Of a stretch of 59,580 nucleotides of DNA, positions 41,908 through 50,617 are shown piece by piece; the stretch's first letter is position 1; each line of letters opens with the position of its first letter. The notes beneath the pieces were generated by a model. The model was not told the origin of the DNA. It saw only the letters and a program-made list of their open reading frames with translations, and did not search any database. The DNA comes from Actinomycetota bacterium. GTDB taxonomy: Bacteria; Actinomycetota; Geothermincolia; Geothermincolales; RBG-13-55-18. Both the position numbers and the translations under genes were made by a program. The DNA lies in NCBI GenBank assembly GCA_040757835.1, contig JBFLWJ010000020.1:1-59580 (forward strand). The letters are read 5' to 3'.

Positions 41908-42267
41908 ATGATACTGGCGATAGTCAAGGAAGGCGAGAGGGTCTCTTCACATTACGGGCGCTCCGAGGGGTTCATCCTCGCCGAGATCGATAACGGTTCC
42001 ATCAAGTCCCGGGAGGTCATCCCGGCTCCGTCCGAACATTCATGTGGGGGCCTCGCCGAGCTTTTTCTGCGCCACGGGGTCGATACTGTGATCGTCGGCG
42101 GGATCGGGGGCGGCGCCGTCCAGCACCTCAATGCCGCGGGCATAAACATCGTCGCCGGGGCTTCCGGAGGTATCGAAGAGGTGCTCTCCAGCTACCTGGA
42201 CGGCTCGTTGTTGCCCGGGGACGCGGTATGCGGCGGTGAGCACGAAGGCCCGTGCCGCCACCACTGA
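41908..42267 (+). CDS. NifX/dinitrogenase iron-molybdenum cofactor family protein
   Basis: 119 residues. The pattern is typical of small NifX/NifB C-terminal-like proteins: VSSHYGRSEGFILAEID, then PSEHSCGGLAELFLRHGVDTVIVGGIGGGAVQHLNAAGI, and a His/Cys-rich tail (CGGEHEGPCRHH) that could bind metal. The family binds iron-sulfur or FeMo-cofactor precursors, but most stand-alone members in anaerobes are uncharacterised. ATG 41908 has GAGGAGG upstream. The upstream AT-rich 160 bp are shared with the divergent acyl-CoA dehydrogenase gene. It commonly accompanies DUF134 proteins such as 39677-40081. Confidence 0.87.
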   Translation: MILAIVKEGERVSSHYGRSEGFILAEIDNGSIKSREVIPAPSEHSCGGLAELFLRHGVDTVIVGGIGGGAVQHLNAAGINIVAGASGGIEEVLSSYLDGSLLPGDAVCGGEHEGPCRHH

Positions 42268-42427
42268 AGCGCCATCATCACCCACACGTGGTCAATCCGG
42301 AGAGACAGGGCCCCTGGAAGATACCACAAAGGCGGCGCCGTCGCATGACGGGCGCTCGGAAAAATCCCGTGCGTAGCGTCCCACTTCTTTTTGGGAGCGG
42401 GTTCCCGCCTCGAGGCTGGTCTATCCC

Positions 42428-43066
42428 TCAGTCGCAGCAACCCCTGGGGTGATCGGGATCGGTGCAGAAATTCTGCACGAAGACCACGCCCCGGCACTCC
42501 CCCACCGCGAGCCCCGGACCATCCACGTCGCTGAACTGGAACTCGAGCTCCATGAAGGGCATGCCCTTCCTCTCGTAGATGGTGCGGATGGCGATCCAGC
42601 CGGTGAAGTCGGAGGGATCGATGGGGCGCACGAAGGTGGTATTGATCTTGGCGATCATCATGTTCACGGCGACCTTGCGGCAGCGGACGTGCTCGGGGTC
42701 CACCCCGAACTTGTCCAGGGGCACCAGCCCGCTCTTACTCCCTTCCATGGAGAGCACGTAAGCGAGCTGGTTGAAACAGAGGTTGGAGTCGACGGCGTTG
42801 AAGTGGCGGAAAGTGGCGTACTCCACCTCGTCCTCGGGTGGTGCCAGGTAGAAGGAGGCGGGGATGGCGAAGTTGCCATGGGCACGCACGAAGACCTCCT
42901 CGTCATCGTTGTTGAAGAGGAGCGCCGGATCGTAACTAGTGGGGTGCTCCAGCCACGCGTCCTGCAGGTAGCGGCAATCCGGCCGGTAGAACTATATGTC
43001 TCCCAATAGGTCCTGGGACTGCAGGTGGGGCAGGCTCTCCTGTGGCACGTCGATCTTGACCGTCAT
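42428..43066 (-). pseudogene. FcoT-like fatty-acyl-CoA thioesterase with in-frame TAG
   Basis: A 212-codon frame starts at ATG 43066 behind a perfect GGAGGTG and runs in one phase to 42428, interrupted only by TAG at 42994-42992 (codon 25). Downstream residues match the mycobacterial FcoT hot-dog thioesterase: CRYLQDAW, RAHGNFAIPASFYLA, RHFNAVDSNLCFNQLAYVLSM. The conserved FYRPDCRYL segment directly follows the TAG, so a GTG restart at 42889 would lose core sequence. A single CAG-to-TAG change would explain it. Options are a nonsense mutation, readthrough (suppressor or pyrrolysine) or a sequencing error. It follows the FAD oxidase gene on the same strand. Confidence 0.72.
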
Positions 43067-43226
43067 CGTCGGCACCTCCGTTCCGCCGTCGCGAATACTT
43101 CCACCACATTAATAATCGTCCTTTCGGTAAACGCCTTGAAGCCGTTCTCCGCCGCGGTACCTGCGGTATCGCAAGAGGATGCGCCGGGCGGCGGTCCACC
43201 GTATCGGGCGGGGTTGACGCCGCCGC

Positions 43227-44924
43227 TCAGCGACGCGGCGGGATATCGTCAAGGCCCAACTGACCTCCGGGGTTCATGATGCCGTGGGGATCGAAGTGGC
43301 GCTTCAGGGCCCGCAGGACCTCCATCTGCTCTTTACCGAGATGGGCCTCCATCCAGGGCGCGAGCATGCGGCCGATTCCGTGGTGGTGGCTCAGGGTGCC
43401 GCCGTGCTCCAGTATCCGCTCGATGATGCAGTCCTGGAAGGCCACGTATTCTTCCACGTCCATGCGCGCCATTAGGATGAAGTAGAGGTTGGCCCCGTGC
43501 GGGTAGAAATGGGACGCGTGGGTCATGCAGATAGTGCCGGGGCGGCTCTTGATGAAGGAACGCACCCCCTGGTGCACGCGGTGCAGGTTGTCCCATGTGA
43601 CGCTGGTCTCCAGGGTGTCCAGGAAGATGCCGTAATCGTTGAGGTCCTCGCGCATGTATGGTTCGGTGTAGCGGGTATGTTCCCACATGCGCGCGGGATA
43701 GCCGGTGAGGGGGATGGCGCCGTGCCCGCGGGCGATTCCCTTGACCTTGCGAGCCACCAGGCGGGCGAAGTCCCTGTCGCCCTCGATGTTGCCGAGGCAC
43801 AGGCTGCGCTGCCCGGGCTTGAACCCCAGGCGCTCCAAGCCGGCGTCCACGAAGCCCGGCACGCCGTAAAGCTTGAGGCCGCGGTCGGTCTCCTCCGGGT
43901 CTGAGATGCGGTAGATGGCGGGCATCCCGAACTCGGACTGCATGATCTCGCGGCTGGCGTCAACTGCCGCCTCCCAGGTGGGGAACATGAAGCCGAAGCG
44001 CCGCCGGTTCTCCGGCATGTAGCGGTAGATCTTCATGGTCACCTCGACCAGGATGCCGTAGGTGCCCTCGGAGCCCTTGAGGATATCATGCACCTTGGGT
44101 CCGGTGGCCGTGGCCGGGTAATCGAGGGTCTTGATGGTCCCGACGGGGGTCACGTACTCCTGGCTGAAGACGATGTCACAGGCGTCTCCGTAATAGGTGG
44201 AGGCCTGGCCGGACCCCAGGGTGACCACCCATCCTCCCACCGTCGAATACTCGAAGGACTGGGGAAAATGACCGCAGGTGTAGCGGCGCCTGCAACCGAA
44301 GCCCTCGGGGGCATTATTGAGGGCTGCCTCGTAGGCGGGTCCGAACATGCCCGGCTGCACCCTGGCGGTCTGATTGAACTCGTTTATCTCCAGGAGCCTG
44401 TTCATGTGCGTGCTCAGCACCAGGGAGACGCCCCCCTTATAGGGACGGCAGCCGAAGTTGACGGATGAGCCTCCACTGAAGACGGTGATGGGTATGCCCT
44501 CGCCATCGCAATACTCCACGATCCTGCGCACGTCGTGCTTGTCGCGGGGATGGACGACCACGTCGGCCACCTCGCGGTAGATGCCCCGGCGCAGTTCCAG
44601 GACCTCCTCGGAGTTCTTGGCCGAGGAATACTTCACGCGGCTGAAGTCATCCAGGGCCACGTTCTCTCTGCCAACGATGGCCGCCAGCGCCTCGATCTGC
44701 TCCGCCTGCAGCGCCGGGGGGCGTTCGAGCACAACCGGCTCGTTCCCCTCGTCCCGCTTGACGGAAAAATCTGTCTCGCTCATGTGGAACTCCCGCTGCA
44801 TCATTTTTACCCAGGCGTCGCTGGGGTGCTTGAAATGACGGGGGTCGCCGTATTTGACGATGGACCGGATGGTCCCGGGCCGGGGGGCCTGCTCCGTCCA
44901 GTCCGGCCTGAACTTCTTTCCCAT
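43227..44924 (-). CDS. FAD-binding oxidase, alkyldihydroxyacetonephosphate synthase-like
   Basis: 565 residues. A PCMH-type FAD domain is visible (VVVHPRDKHDVRRIVEYCDGEGIPITVFSGGSS; then RRYTCGHFPQSFEYSTVGG WVVTLGSGQASTYYG). The C-terminal FAD-linked oxidase domain ends with GGTLSHHHGIGRMLAPW, the histidine motif characteristic of alkyl-DHAP synthases, and FDPHGIMNPGG. The reference enzyme replaces the acyl chain of acyl-DHAP with a fatty alcohol to form ether lipids. ATG 44924 has GGAGGGAAGGG upstream. A glycolate/lactate-oxidase-like role is the alternative. Confidence 0.85.
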   Translation of the reverse strand: MGKKFRPDWTEQAPRPGTIRSIVKYGDPRHFKHPSDAWVKMMQREFHMSETDFSVKRDEGNEPVVLERPPALQAEQIEALAAIVGRENVALDDFSRVKYSSAKNSEEVLELRRGIYREVADVVVHPRDKHDVRRIVEYCDGEGIPITVFSGGSSVNFGCRPYKGGVSLVLSTHMNRLLEINEFNQTARVQPGMFGPAYEAALNNAPEGFGCRRRYTCGHFPQSFEYSTVGGWVVTLGSGQASTYYGDACDIVFSQEYVTPVGTIKTLDYPATATGPKVHDILKGSEGTYGILVEVTMKIYRYMPENRRRFGFMFPTWEAAVDASREIMQSEFGMPAIYRISDPEETDRGLKLYGVPGFVDAGLERLGFKPGQRSLCLGNIEGDRDFARLVARKVKGIARGHGAIPLTGYPARMWEHTRYTEPYMREDLNDYGIFLDTLETSVTWDNLHRVHQGVRSFIKSRPGTICMTHASHFYPHGANLYFILMARMDVEEYVAFQDCIIERILEHGGTLSHHHGIGRMLAPWMEAHLGKEQMEVLRALKRHFDPHGIMNPGGQLGLDDIPPRR

Positions 44925-45230
44925 TATCCCTTCCCTCCCGATAGGCAACCATTATTTCCCATATATGTCTTCACCCGAACATTCTATCACGATTCAGGCG
45001 GCCTTCTCCTCCGGGAGGGCCCTCACCGTACCGCCGATACCATACTCCGTCTCGCGGCCCCCGGCCTCCCCGGGAGCTAAGCCCCGCCGGCGGTCGCGGG
45101 GGACTCGATAAGAAAACGGGGACGTATAAGGAAGAATCACCGCTCCGGGTATTGTAGAATGATTGTGCCGGCGGCTGCCGCGGCAAGTACGGTTACGTAA
45201 AATAGCCGATCTACAGGGAGGATAACAACC
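44925..45230. other. Divergent intergenic region without a supported gene
   Basis: About 300 bp between the leftward FAD oxidase and the rightward alkyl sulfatase. AT-rich patches lie at both ends (TATATG near 44960; TAGAAT near 45153 and TACGTAAAAT near 45194), consistent with divergent promoters, but I cannot fix a -35/-10 pair. A GC-rich stretch in the middle has no convincing coding content. Confidence 0.4.
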
Positions 45231-47132
45231 ATGTCAGAGCCCAAGGAAGCCACCCCCTTCACCGAGGAGGCCAACGCCGTATCGAGTTTTAAGAACCTGG
45301 ACTGGAAGGACGGACAGGACTGGGAGGACGCCCAGAGGGGCTTTATCGCCAGCCTCGACCCCCCGCTCATCAAGGACGACGGTGGCCGGCCGGTCTGGGA
45401 CCTGGACGGCTACGCTTTCCTGCGGGAAGAGGACGCGCCCCCCAGTGTCAACCCCAGCCTGTGGCGTCAGGCCAGGCTCAACATGCACCACGGCCTGTTC
45501 AAGGTGACCGACCACATCTACCAGGTGCGGGGCCACGACCTGTCCGTCATGAGCATCATCGAGACGGACACCGGTTACATCGTCATCGACCCGCTCATAT
45601 CCGCCGAGACCGCCCGGGCGTCCATGGGTCTGGTATACGAGCACCTTGGGAAGAAACCCGTGGTGGCGATGGTATATACCCACAGCCATGTCGATCACTG
45701 GGGCGGCGTCAAGGGGGTTATCTCCGAGGCTGACGTCAGGGCGGGCAAGGTCCATGTCATCGCGCCGGAGGGTTTCACAGAGGCGGCGGTGAGCGAGAAC
45801 GTCATGGCCGGCAACGCCATGAGCCGACGTGCCTACTTCATGTACGGGAGCCTGCTGCCCAGAAGCCCCCGCGGACAGGTTGACGCCGGCCTGGGCAAGA
45901 ACATCTCTAACGGCAGGATAACGCTCATAGAGCCAACGGTCATCATCTCCAATACCCCCACCGAGATGGACATAGACGGCGTCAAGATCATCTTCCAGAA
46001 CACCCCGGACACCGAGGCCCCGGCCGAGATGCATTTCTTCTTCCCGCAGTTCAGAGCCCTGTGCATAGCGGAGAACTGCACCCATAACCTGCACAACCTC
46101 TACACCCTGCGCGGCGCCCAGGTGAGGGACGCCAGGAACTGGGCCCGCTACATCGACGAGGCCATCGAGCTCTTCGCCGCCGACACCGACGTGGTCTTCG
46201 CCAGCCACCACTGGCCGACGTGGGGGCACGACCGCTGCGTGAAGTTCCTGGCGAAGCAGCGCGACATGTACAAGTACCTCCACGACGAGGTGCTGCGGCT
46301 GGCGAACCACGGCATGACCATGCTGGAGATAGCGGAGGAGATAAAGCTGCCCGAGGAGCTGGAGCGCGAGTGGTATAACCGCGGTTACTACGGCACCATC
46401 AGTCACGACGCCAAGGCCATCTACCAGAAGTACCTGGGGTGGTTCGACGGCAACCCCGCCAACCTGCACCCCCTGCCTCCCGCCGATGCCGCCGCGCGTT
46501 ACGTGGAGTACATGGGAGGCGGCGAGGCGGTCCTCGCCAGGGCGCGGGAAGCCTTTGCGAGGGGCGAGTACCGCTGGGTGGCCGAGGTGGTCAACCACCT
46601 GGTCTTCGCCCAGCCCGACAATATGGAGGCGCGGGAGCTGCAGGCCGATGCCCTGGAGCAGCTGGGATACCAGGCCGAATCCGGCCCCTGGCGCAATTTC
46701 TACCTCACCGGCGCCATGGAGCTGCGCGAAGGAGTGGTCCCGGTCGAGCAGGCGAAGAGCGGCAGCGATGACGCCATCACGGCCATGAGCGTGGGCCTGA
46801 TCTTCGACTACATGGCGGTACGGCTCAACGGGCCCAGGGCCGAGGGCCATGCCGCGAGCATCGGCTTCGACTTCACCGACACGGGCGAGGCATACCTGCT
46901 CCAACTGGAGAACGGGGTGCTTAACTATCTCACCGGGAAGTGGGACGTGACCCCCGATGCCGTCCTCGCCCTCACCCGCTCGGCGCTTAACGAGATCCTG
47001 ACCCAACAGGCCAACGTGGCGGACAAGGTCTCATCCGGGGAGGTCACCATCGAGGGCGATGCGAGTAAGCTAGCCGAGGTATTCGGCCTCATGGACGACT
47101 TCGATCCCTGGTTCAACATCGTAACGCCGTGA
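45231..47132 (+). CDS. Alkyl sulfatase (SdsA/BDS1-like MBL-fold)
   Basis: 633 residues. The N-terminal MBL domain carries TH151SH153VDH156WGG and later ENCTHNLHNLYTLRGAQVRDA and ASHHWPTWG, all diagnostic of class III alkyl sulfatases. The middle part is the alpha-helical dimerisation domain (REAFARGEYRWVAEVVNHLVFAQPDN) and the C-terminal 125 residues are the SCP2-like substrate-binding domain. It would hydrolyse primary or secondary alkyl sulfates to alcohol and sulfate. Unlike Pseudomonas SdsA1, no signal peptide is visible, so it is probably cytoplasmic. ATG 45231 follows GGGAGGAT. Confidence 0.93.
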   Translation: MSEPKEATPFTEEANAVSSFKNLDWKDGQDWEDAQRGFIASLDPPLIKDDGGRPVWDLDGYAFLREEDAPPSVNPSLWRQARLNMHHGLFKVTDHIYQVRGHDLSVMSIIETDTGYIVIDPLISAETARASMGLVYEHLGKKPVVAMVYTHSHVDHWGGVKGVISEADVRAGKVHVIAPEGFTEAAVSENVMAGNAMSRRAYFMYGSLLPRSPRGQVDAGLGKNISNGRITLIEPTVIISNTPTEMDIDGVKIIFQNTPDTEAPAEMHFFFPQFRALCIAENCTHNLHNLYTLRGAQVRDARNWARYIDEAIELFAADTDVVFASHHWPTWGHDRCVKFLAKQRDMYKYLHDEVLRLANHGMTMLEIAEEIKLPEELEREWYNRGYYGTISHDAKAIYQKYLGWFDGNPANLHPLPPADAAARYVEYMGGGEAVLARAREAFARGEYRWVAEVVNHLVFAQPDNMEARELQADALEQLGYQAESGPWRNFYLTGAMELREGVVPVEQAKSGSDDAITAMSVGLIFDYMAVRLNGPRAEGHAASIGFDFTDTGEAYLLQLENGVLNYLTGKWDVTPDAVLALTRSALNEILTQQANVADKVSSGEVTIEGDASKLAEVFGLMDDFDPWFNIVTP

Positions 47133-47155
47133 AGCGGAAAGCCGAGGTGAAAGCC

Positions 47156-47869
47156 ATGACCGATGGACCGGCAGATGAAGCGATCACCATGGATAGCATG
47201 ACGCCCAGGGGGCTGAAGGCGCCCCGCGCCGCCGCCATCGCCGGCATCCTCTTCGCAGTGCTCCTGGCCGCCGCTATCATGCTCATGAGGATCTCCATGC
47301 CCTCGGACCCCGCTGATGCCGGTCAATGGCTCAGTGATGGCGGCCGTAAGACGTCCGTGGTGATCGCCATCAATCTCGTCCCCTTCGCGGGCATCGCCTT
47401 CCTCTGGTTCATCGGCGTGATCCGCGACCGCCTTGGAGACTGGGAGGACAAGTTCTTCGCCACCGTCTTCCTGGGCAGCGGGCTGCTCTTCGTCGCGCTG
47501 CTCTTCGCGGCCACGGCTATGGCCTTCGGGCTGCTGGCGAGCTTCGATGCTCCTCCAGGCACGGCCAGCCAGCACGATCTGTGGGACCTCGGCAGCAGAA
47601 CGGGGTTGGCGCTTCTAAACGTGTTCGCCATGCGGATGGGCGCGGTGTTCATCATCTCCACCTCCACCGTCGCGCTGCGCACCGGTTTCATCAGGCGCTG
47701 GCTGGGACTGCTCGGCCTCGCCATCGCCCTGGTGCTGCTGGTGGCAGCGAACTCCGTTCCCTATCTGAACCTGTTGTTCCCGCTGTGGATCGTGCTGGTG
47801 AGCCTGGACATCCTCATCTTCGATCTGCGCCAGGGCAAGGATCCCGCCGCGGCCACGGAAGGGGGCTGA
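47156..47869 (+). CDS. Six-helix membrane protein of unknown function
   Basis: 237 residues. After a polar N-terminus of about 25 residues there are about six membrane segments (AAAIAGILFAVLLAAAIML, SVVIAINLVPFAGIAFLWFIG, FFATVFLGSGLLFVALLFAATAMAFG, and three more). The pattern resembles uncharacterised DUF-type actinobacterial membrane proteins, but I cannot name one. ATG 47156 has GAGGTGAAAG upstream; a GTG at 47129 overlaps the sulfatase stop. It directly follows the alkyl sulfatase gene and precedes the HdrD-like gene, so co-transcription is likely. Confidence 0.78.
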   Translation: MTDGPADEAITMDSMTPRGLKAPRAAAIAGILFAVLLAAAIMLMRISMPSDPADAGQWLSDGGRKTSVVIAINLVPFAGIAFLWFIGVIRDRLGDWEDKFFATVFLGSGLLFVALLFAATAMAFGLLASFDAPPGTASQHDLWDLGSRTGLALLNVFAMRMGAVFIISTSTVALRTGFIRRWLGLLGLAIALVLLVAANSVPYLNLLFPLWIVLVSLDILIFDLRQGKDPAAATEGG

Positions 47870-47923
47870 CCGTGTCATACATGCGGCCGTCATTTCCATC
47901 CGGTCGAAACCAGGGGGCTTAGC

Positions 47924-49354
47924 ATGGGACCACCGGCCGGTTTCCGTTTCTTCAGGGAGGATGAGTGCGACCGCTGCGGCATCTGTTTTCAGCGCTGCCC
48001 CGTGCTCGAGCTTTCCGGGGATGACGCGAAGCGGGAGATAGAGAAGCTCATCCGCGGCGATGTGGCTGGGTCCCTGGTGCTGCGGCGCTGCGAGACCTGC
48101 AACGTCTGCGAGTTCGCCTGTCCCCGGGAAGCCAGCCCCTACGGCCTCATCCTGCAGCGCTACGGCGAGATGAAAAAGGCCCAGGGCCTTCCCCACATGG
48201 CCAAGTTCATCTTCCCCAACGAGCCCGAGAACATGTGGTCAACCATCAGGGTGCTGATGGGAGACGATGAGCTGTCGCTCCTGCGCGCGTGGGAGGATAA
48301 CCTCCGGCAGCCCAGGGAGGAGGTCCTCGTAACCGGCTTCTATAACAACCTGGTGCCGTTCATCGCCCAGACCTCGCTGCTCGACGACCTCAGGCCCGCC
48401 ATCATGGGCAGCGACAGTATGTTCGGCATGGGAGAGGACGCCTACCGGATCGGGGATTTCGCGGAGGCGGAACGGTTGGGCCGCCTGGCGGTTCAGAAGT
48501 TCACCGAGCTGGGCGTGAAGAAGATGTACTGCTTCATGGTCGTCGAGGCCTCGATGTTCACCGACGTCCTGCCCGAGAGGTTCGGCGTGGAAGCCGGCTT
48601 CGAGGTGGAGCTCCTGGACACCTGGCTTCTGGAGCGGCTGCGCGGCGGAAAGATAGAGATAAAGCAGCCCTTGCGCATGAAGGTCACCGTCCACGATAAC
48701 TGCTGCGGCAGGTACATGGACGCCGTCCTCCCCGACACCACGCGCGAGATAGTGGAGCGCACCGGATGCCGGGTGGCCGAGATGCGCCACTGCCGGGAGA
48801 ACGCGCTCTGCTGTGGCTGGGCCGGGACCGTGCCCACGCTGTACGGTCCCACCTCAGATAATCCCGTCCACACCCTGCTCAACCTGCTGCAGGCCCTCTA
48901 CCTCAGGTGGCAGGAGGCCGAGGCCACCGGCGCGGACGCCCTGGTCGTACCCTGCCCGGGCTGCTACGCATTCCTCTCGCTGATCAAGGTGCTGACCGCC
49001 AGCGACCTCGACGTCTACCTGCCCCTGGAGCTGGTGCAGATGGCCGCCGGGGAGATGCCAGCCCACCGCAACCAGGAGCGGGCGTGGGACATCCTCGCCC
49101 TCACCACCAACCTCGTTCTCAAGTGGTTCTTTTCACCCCGGCGCTTCTTCCCCAGGCCCGTGGATATCGACGCGCCGCTCCCCCGGGTCAGCCAGGGGGA
49201 CGCAGCACGGATAAGGCTTTTCGGCCGGTTTTTCCACGGCCCCCTGGTGCAGAACCCCGTTTCCAGGAGGCTCATCGCGTCCGCCGTAAAGGCCGCCATC
49301 GCCGCATACAGGACCTACCTGGAGCGGAAGGGACGCGCGCTCATGGGCTTGTGA
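47924..49354 (+). CDS. HdrD/GlpC-like iron-sulfur protein with CCG domains
   Basis: 476 residues. An N-terminal ferredoxin domain holds two [4Fe-4S] motifs (CDRCGICFQRCP and CETCNVCEFACP). Two CCG-type domains follow: one with VHDNCCGRYM and ENALCCGWAG, and a PCPGCYAFL half-motif after about 150 residues. A C-terminal extension of about 90 residues is not part of the core family. Such proteins bind a non-cubane or [4Fe-4S] cluster and pass electrons in heterodisulfide reductase or glycerol-3-phosphate/glycolate dehydrogenases. The flavin partner could be the FAD oxidase at 43227 or the one at 53350. Confidence 0.85.
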   Translation: MGPPAGFRFFREDECDRCGICFQRCPVLELSGDDAKREIEKLIRGDVAGSLVLRRCETCNVCEFACPREASPYGLILQRYGEMKKAQGLPHMAKFIFPNEPENMWSTIRVLMGDDELSLLRAWEDNLRQPREEVLVTGFYNNLVPFIAQTSLLDDLRPAIMGSDSMFGMGEDAYRIGDFAEAERLGRLAVQKFTELGVKKMYCFMVVEASMFTDVLPERFGVEAGFEVELLDTWLLERLRGGKIEIKQPLRMKVTVHDNCCGRYMDAVLPDTTREIVERTGCRVAEMRHCRENALCCGWAGTVPTLYGPTSDNPVHTLLNLLQALYLRWQEAEATGADALVVPCPGCYAFLSLIKVLTASDLDVYLPLELVQMAAGEMPAHRNQERAWDILALTTNLVLKWFFSPRRFFPRPVDIDAPLPRVSQGDAARIRLFGRFFHGPLVQNPVSRRLIASAVKAAIAAYRTYLERKGRALMGL

Positions 49355-49445
49355 GCCGCGGGGAGCGGCCCCCGTTCCGCGCGGTGCGCAGCCTGCCGGC
49401 GCTCACCTATATCGGCCCTACCACCATCGGCAAGGACGGCAGTGC

Positions 49446-50204
49446 TTATTCCGGCTTTTGCAGGAAGGGGACCTTCTGGCGCATGCCGCGCAATGTTCCC
49501 ACCAGCTTGGTTGATTTCAACAGCGTACGGAACATCCAGCTGTCATCGCGGGGCAGGATGCCGGCGGCCTGCGTCGCCTCGAAGATGTCATAACTGGTGT
49601 CCCCCTCGTACATCCGCCCCTCCCGGTTGAAATAGTAGCGGTCGAAGCCGTGGCACTGGATGAAAACACCCGTCCCGTAGATGGCCGGGGCGGTCTCGTC
49701 GTAGGGGTAGAGGCGGAGGGGGCCGCTCCAGTGCCCGCTGCCGAGGTAGCGTACCAGGATGCGCACCTCCCCTTCCGGGGTATAGTCGACGAAGACCTGT
49801 CCGGGTAGGGGATCGTAGCGCCAGTCGGGGATGGCGTCGAAGAACGCGAAATTGTACTTCACGAACTCGTCCAGGCCGACGATGGTGCGGCCGAACGACG
49901 ACACGTCGGTGTAGCGGAGGTCCGGCTCGTAGAGTTCTTCATTCAGGGACATGTCGCGCATCAGCCAGCTCCACCAGTACTTCTTGGCCCATTCCAGCGT
50001 CCAGCCGATATCCATGCCGCGCTCGGCATAGTACTGGATCTTGCGCTCGTAGTCCACGAACCACTGCCTGGTCATGGCATTGAGCTCGGGCTCGGTGAGC
50101 ACGCGGACCTTGCCGCCGGCGCGGTTGCCGGTGAGGAACTCCGGTACCGGCTGTTGCAACCTCGGCATGGCCAGGGCCTTCTCGAATTCCGCTTGATCGA
50201 ACAT
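49446..50204 (-). CDS. NTF2/SnoaL-like fold protein
   Basis: 252 residues. A central NTF2-like cone is suggested by AEFEKALAMPRLQQ, WWSWLMRDMSLNEELYEPDLRYTDVSSFGRTIVGLDEFVKY and PDWRYDPLPGQVFVD, GSGHWSGPLRLYPYDETAPAIYGTGVFIQCHGFDRYYF. The family includes polyketide cyclases and small-molecule isomerases. The start is ATG 50204 behind AAGGGGGAT; the frame is open to 50399 but the added part lacks family character. The 413-bp gap to the SsuA gene holds no other supported gene, only an AT-rich palindrome pair near 50500. Substrate unknown. Confidence 0.72.
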   Translation of the reverse strand: MFDQAEFEKALAMPRLQQPVPEFLTGNRAGGKVRVLTEPELNAMTRQWFVDYERKIQYYAERGMDIGWTLEWAKKYWWSWLMRDMSLNEELYEPDLRYTDVSSFGRTIVGLDEFVKYNFAFFDAIPDWRYDPLPGQVFVDYTPEGEVRILVRYLGSGHWSGPLRLYPYDETAPAIYGTGVFIQCHGFDRYYFNREGRMYEGDTSYDIFEATQAAGILPRDDSWMFRTLLKSTKLVGTLRGMRQKVPFLQKPE

Positions 50205-50496
50205 CAGGATATCCCCCTTTCCGCTGCGCATGTAGATAGCCACGGAGAAGACCGATATTGATTCCCCGCTCCAATAGTACTCCATTCTTATGAAAGAGGG
50301 CCTCGCCGGCTCGTAAGGGATTCGCGTCTCGCCTAAAGGGCGGAATATCACCCTGGCGGCTCTCAAGCATCGGCCGCTTTCGGTATGGATAAACCTCACT
50401 CTCGGAGCGGAGCACTTGCCCCGAATATCCTTCCCTAGCTGCGATTTCGGCTTAAGGCGAGTAGATCTTACGGCCTGGGTGGGTTATCTTGCCTAG

Positions 50497-50519
50497 TTAT
50501 ATATAATTATATATAATTA
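50497..50519. promoter_or_regulatory. Tandem AT-only palindromes upstream of the SsuABC genes
   Basis: The 10-bp palindrome TTATATATAA occurs twice in direct succession (50497-50506 and 50507-50516), followed by TTA. It lies about 100 bases upstream of ATG 50618 in an otherwise GC-rich context. It could be a promoter, an UP element or a dimer-binding operator for sulfur-starvation control. No clear -35 was fixed. Confidence 0.45.
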
Positions 50520-50617
50520 CTACGGCTTCGACCGTGTTGCTTCCGTCAAGGATTGATAGGGCATAGATCTGGTTGGTCGGCTTGGTAGATCGAGTATGGG
50601 GAGGAGGGTCCCTCGCA

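Noticed and set aside
45234..47006. A 590-residue open frame antisense to the alkyl sulfatase
   Set aside because: It is a GC-rich mirror frame: no RBS, no recognisable domain, His/Val/Gly-rich composition, while the opposite strand carries clear sulfatase motifs.
50497..50519. Start of a CRISPR or tandem-repeat array
   Set aside because: Only two adjacent 10-bp units with no spacers or further copies.
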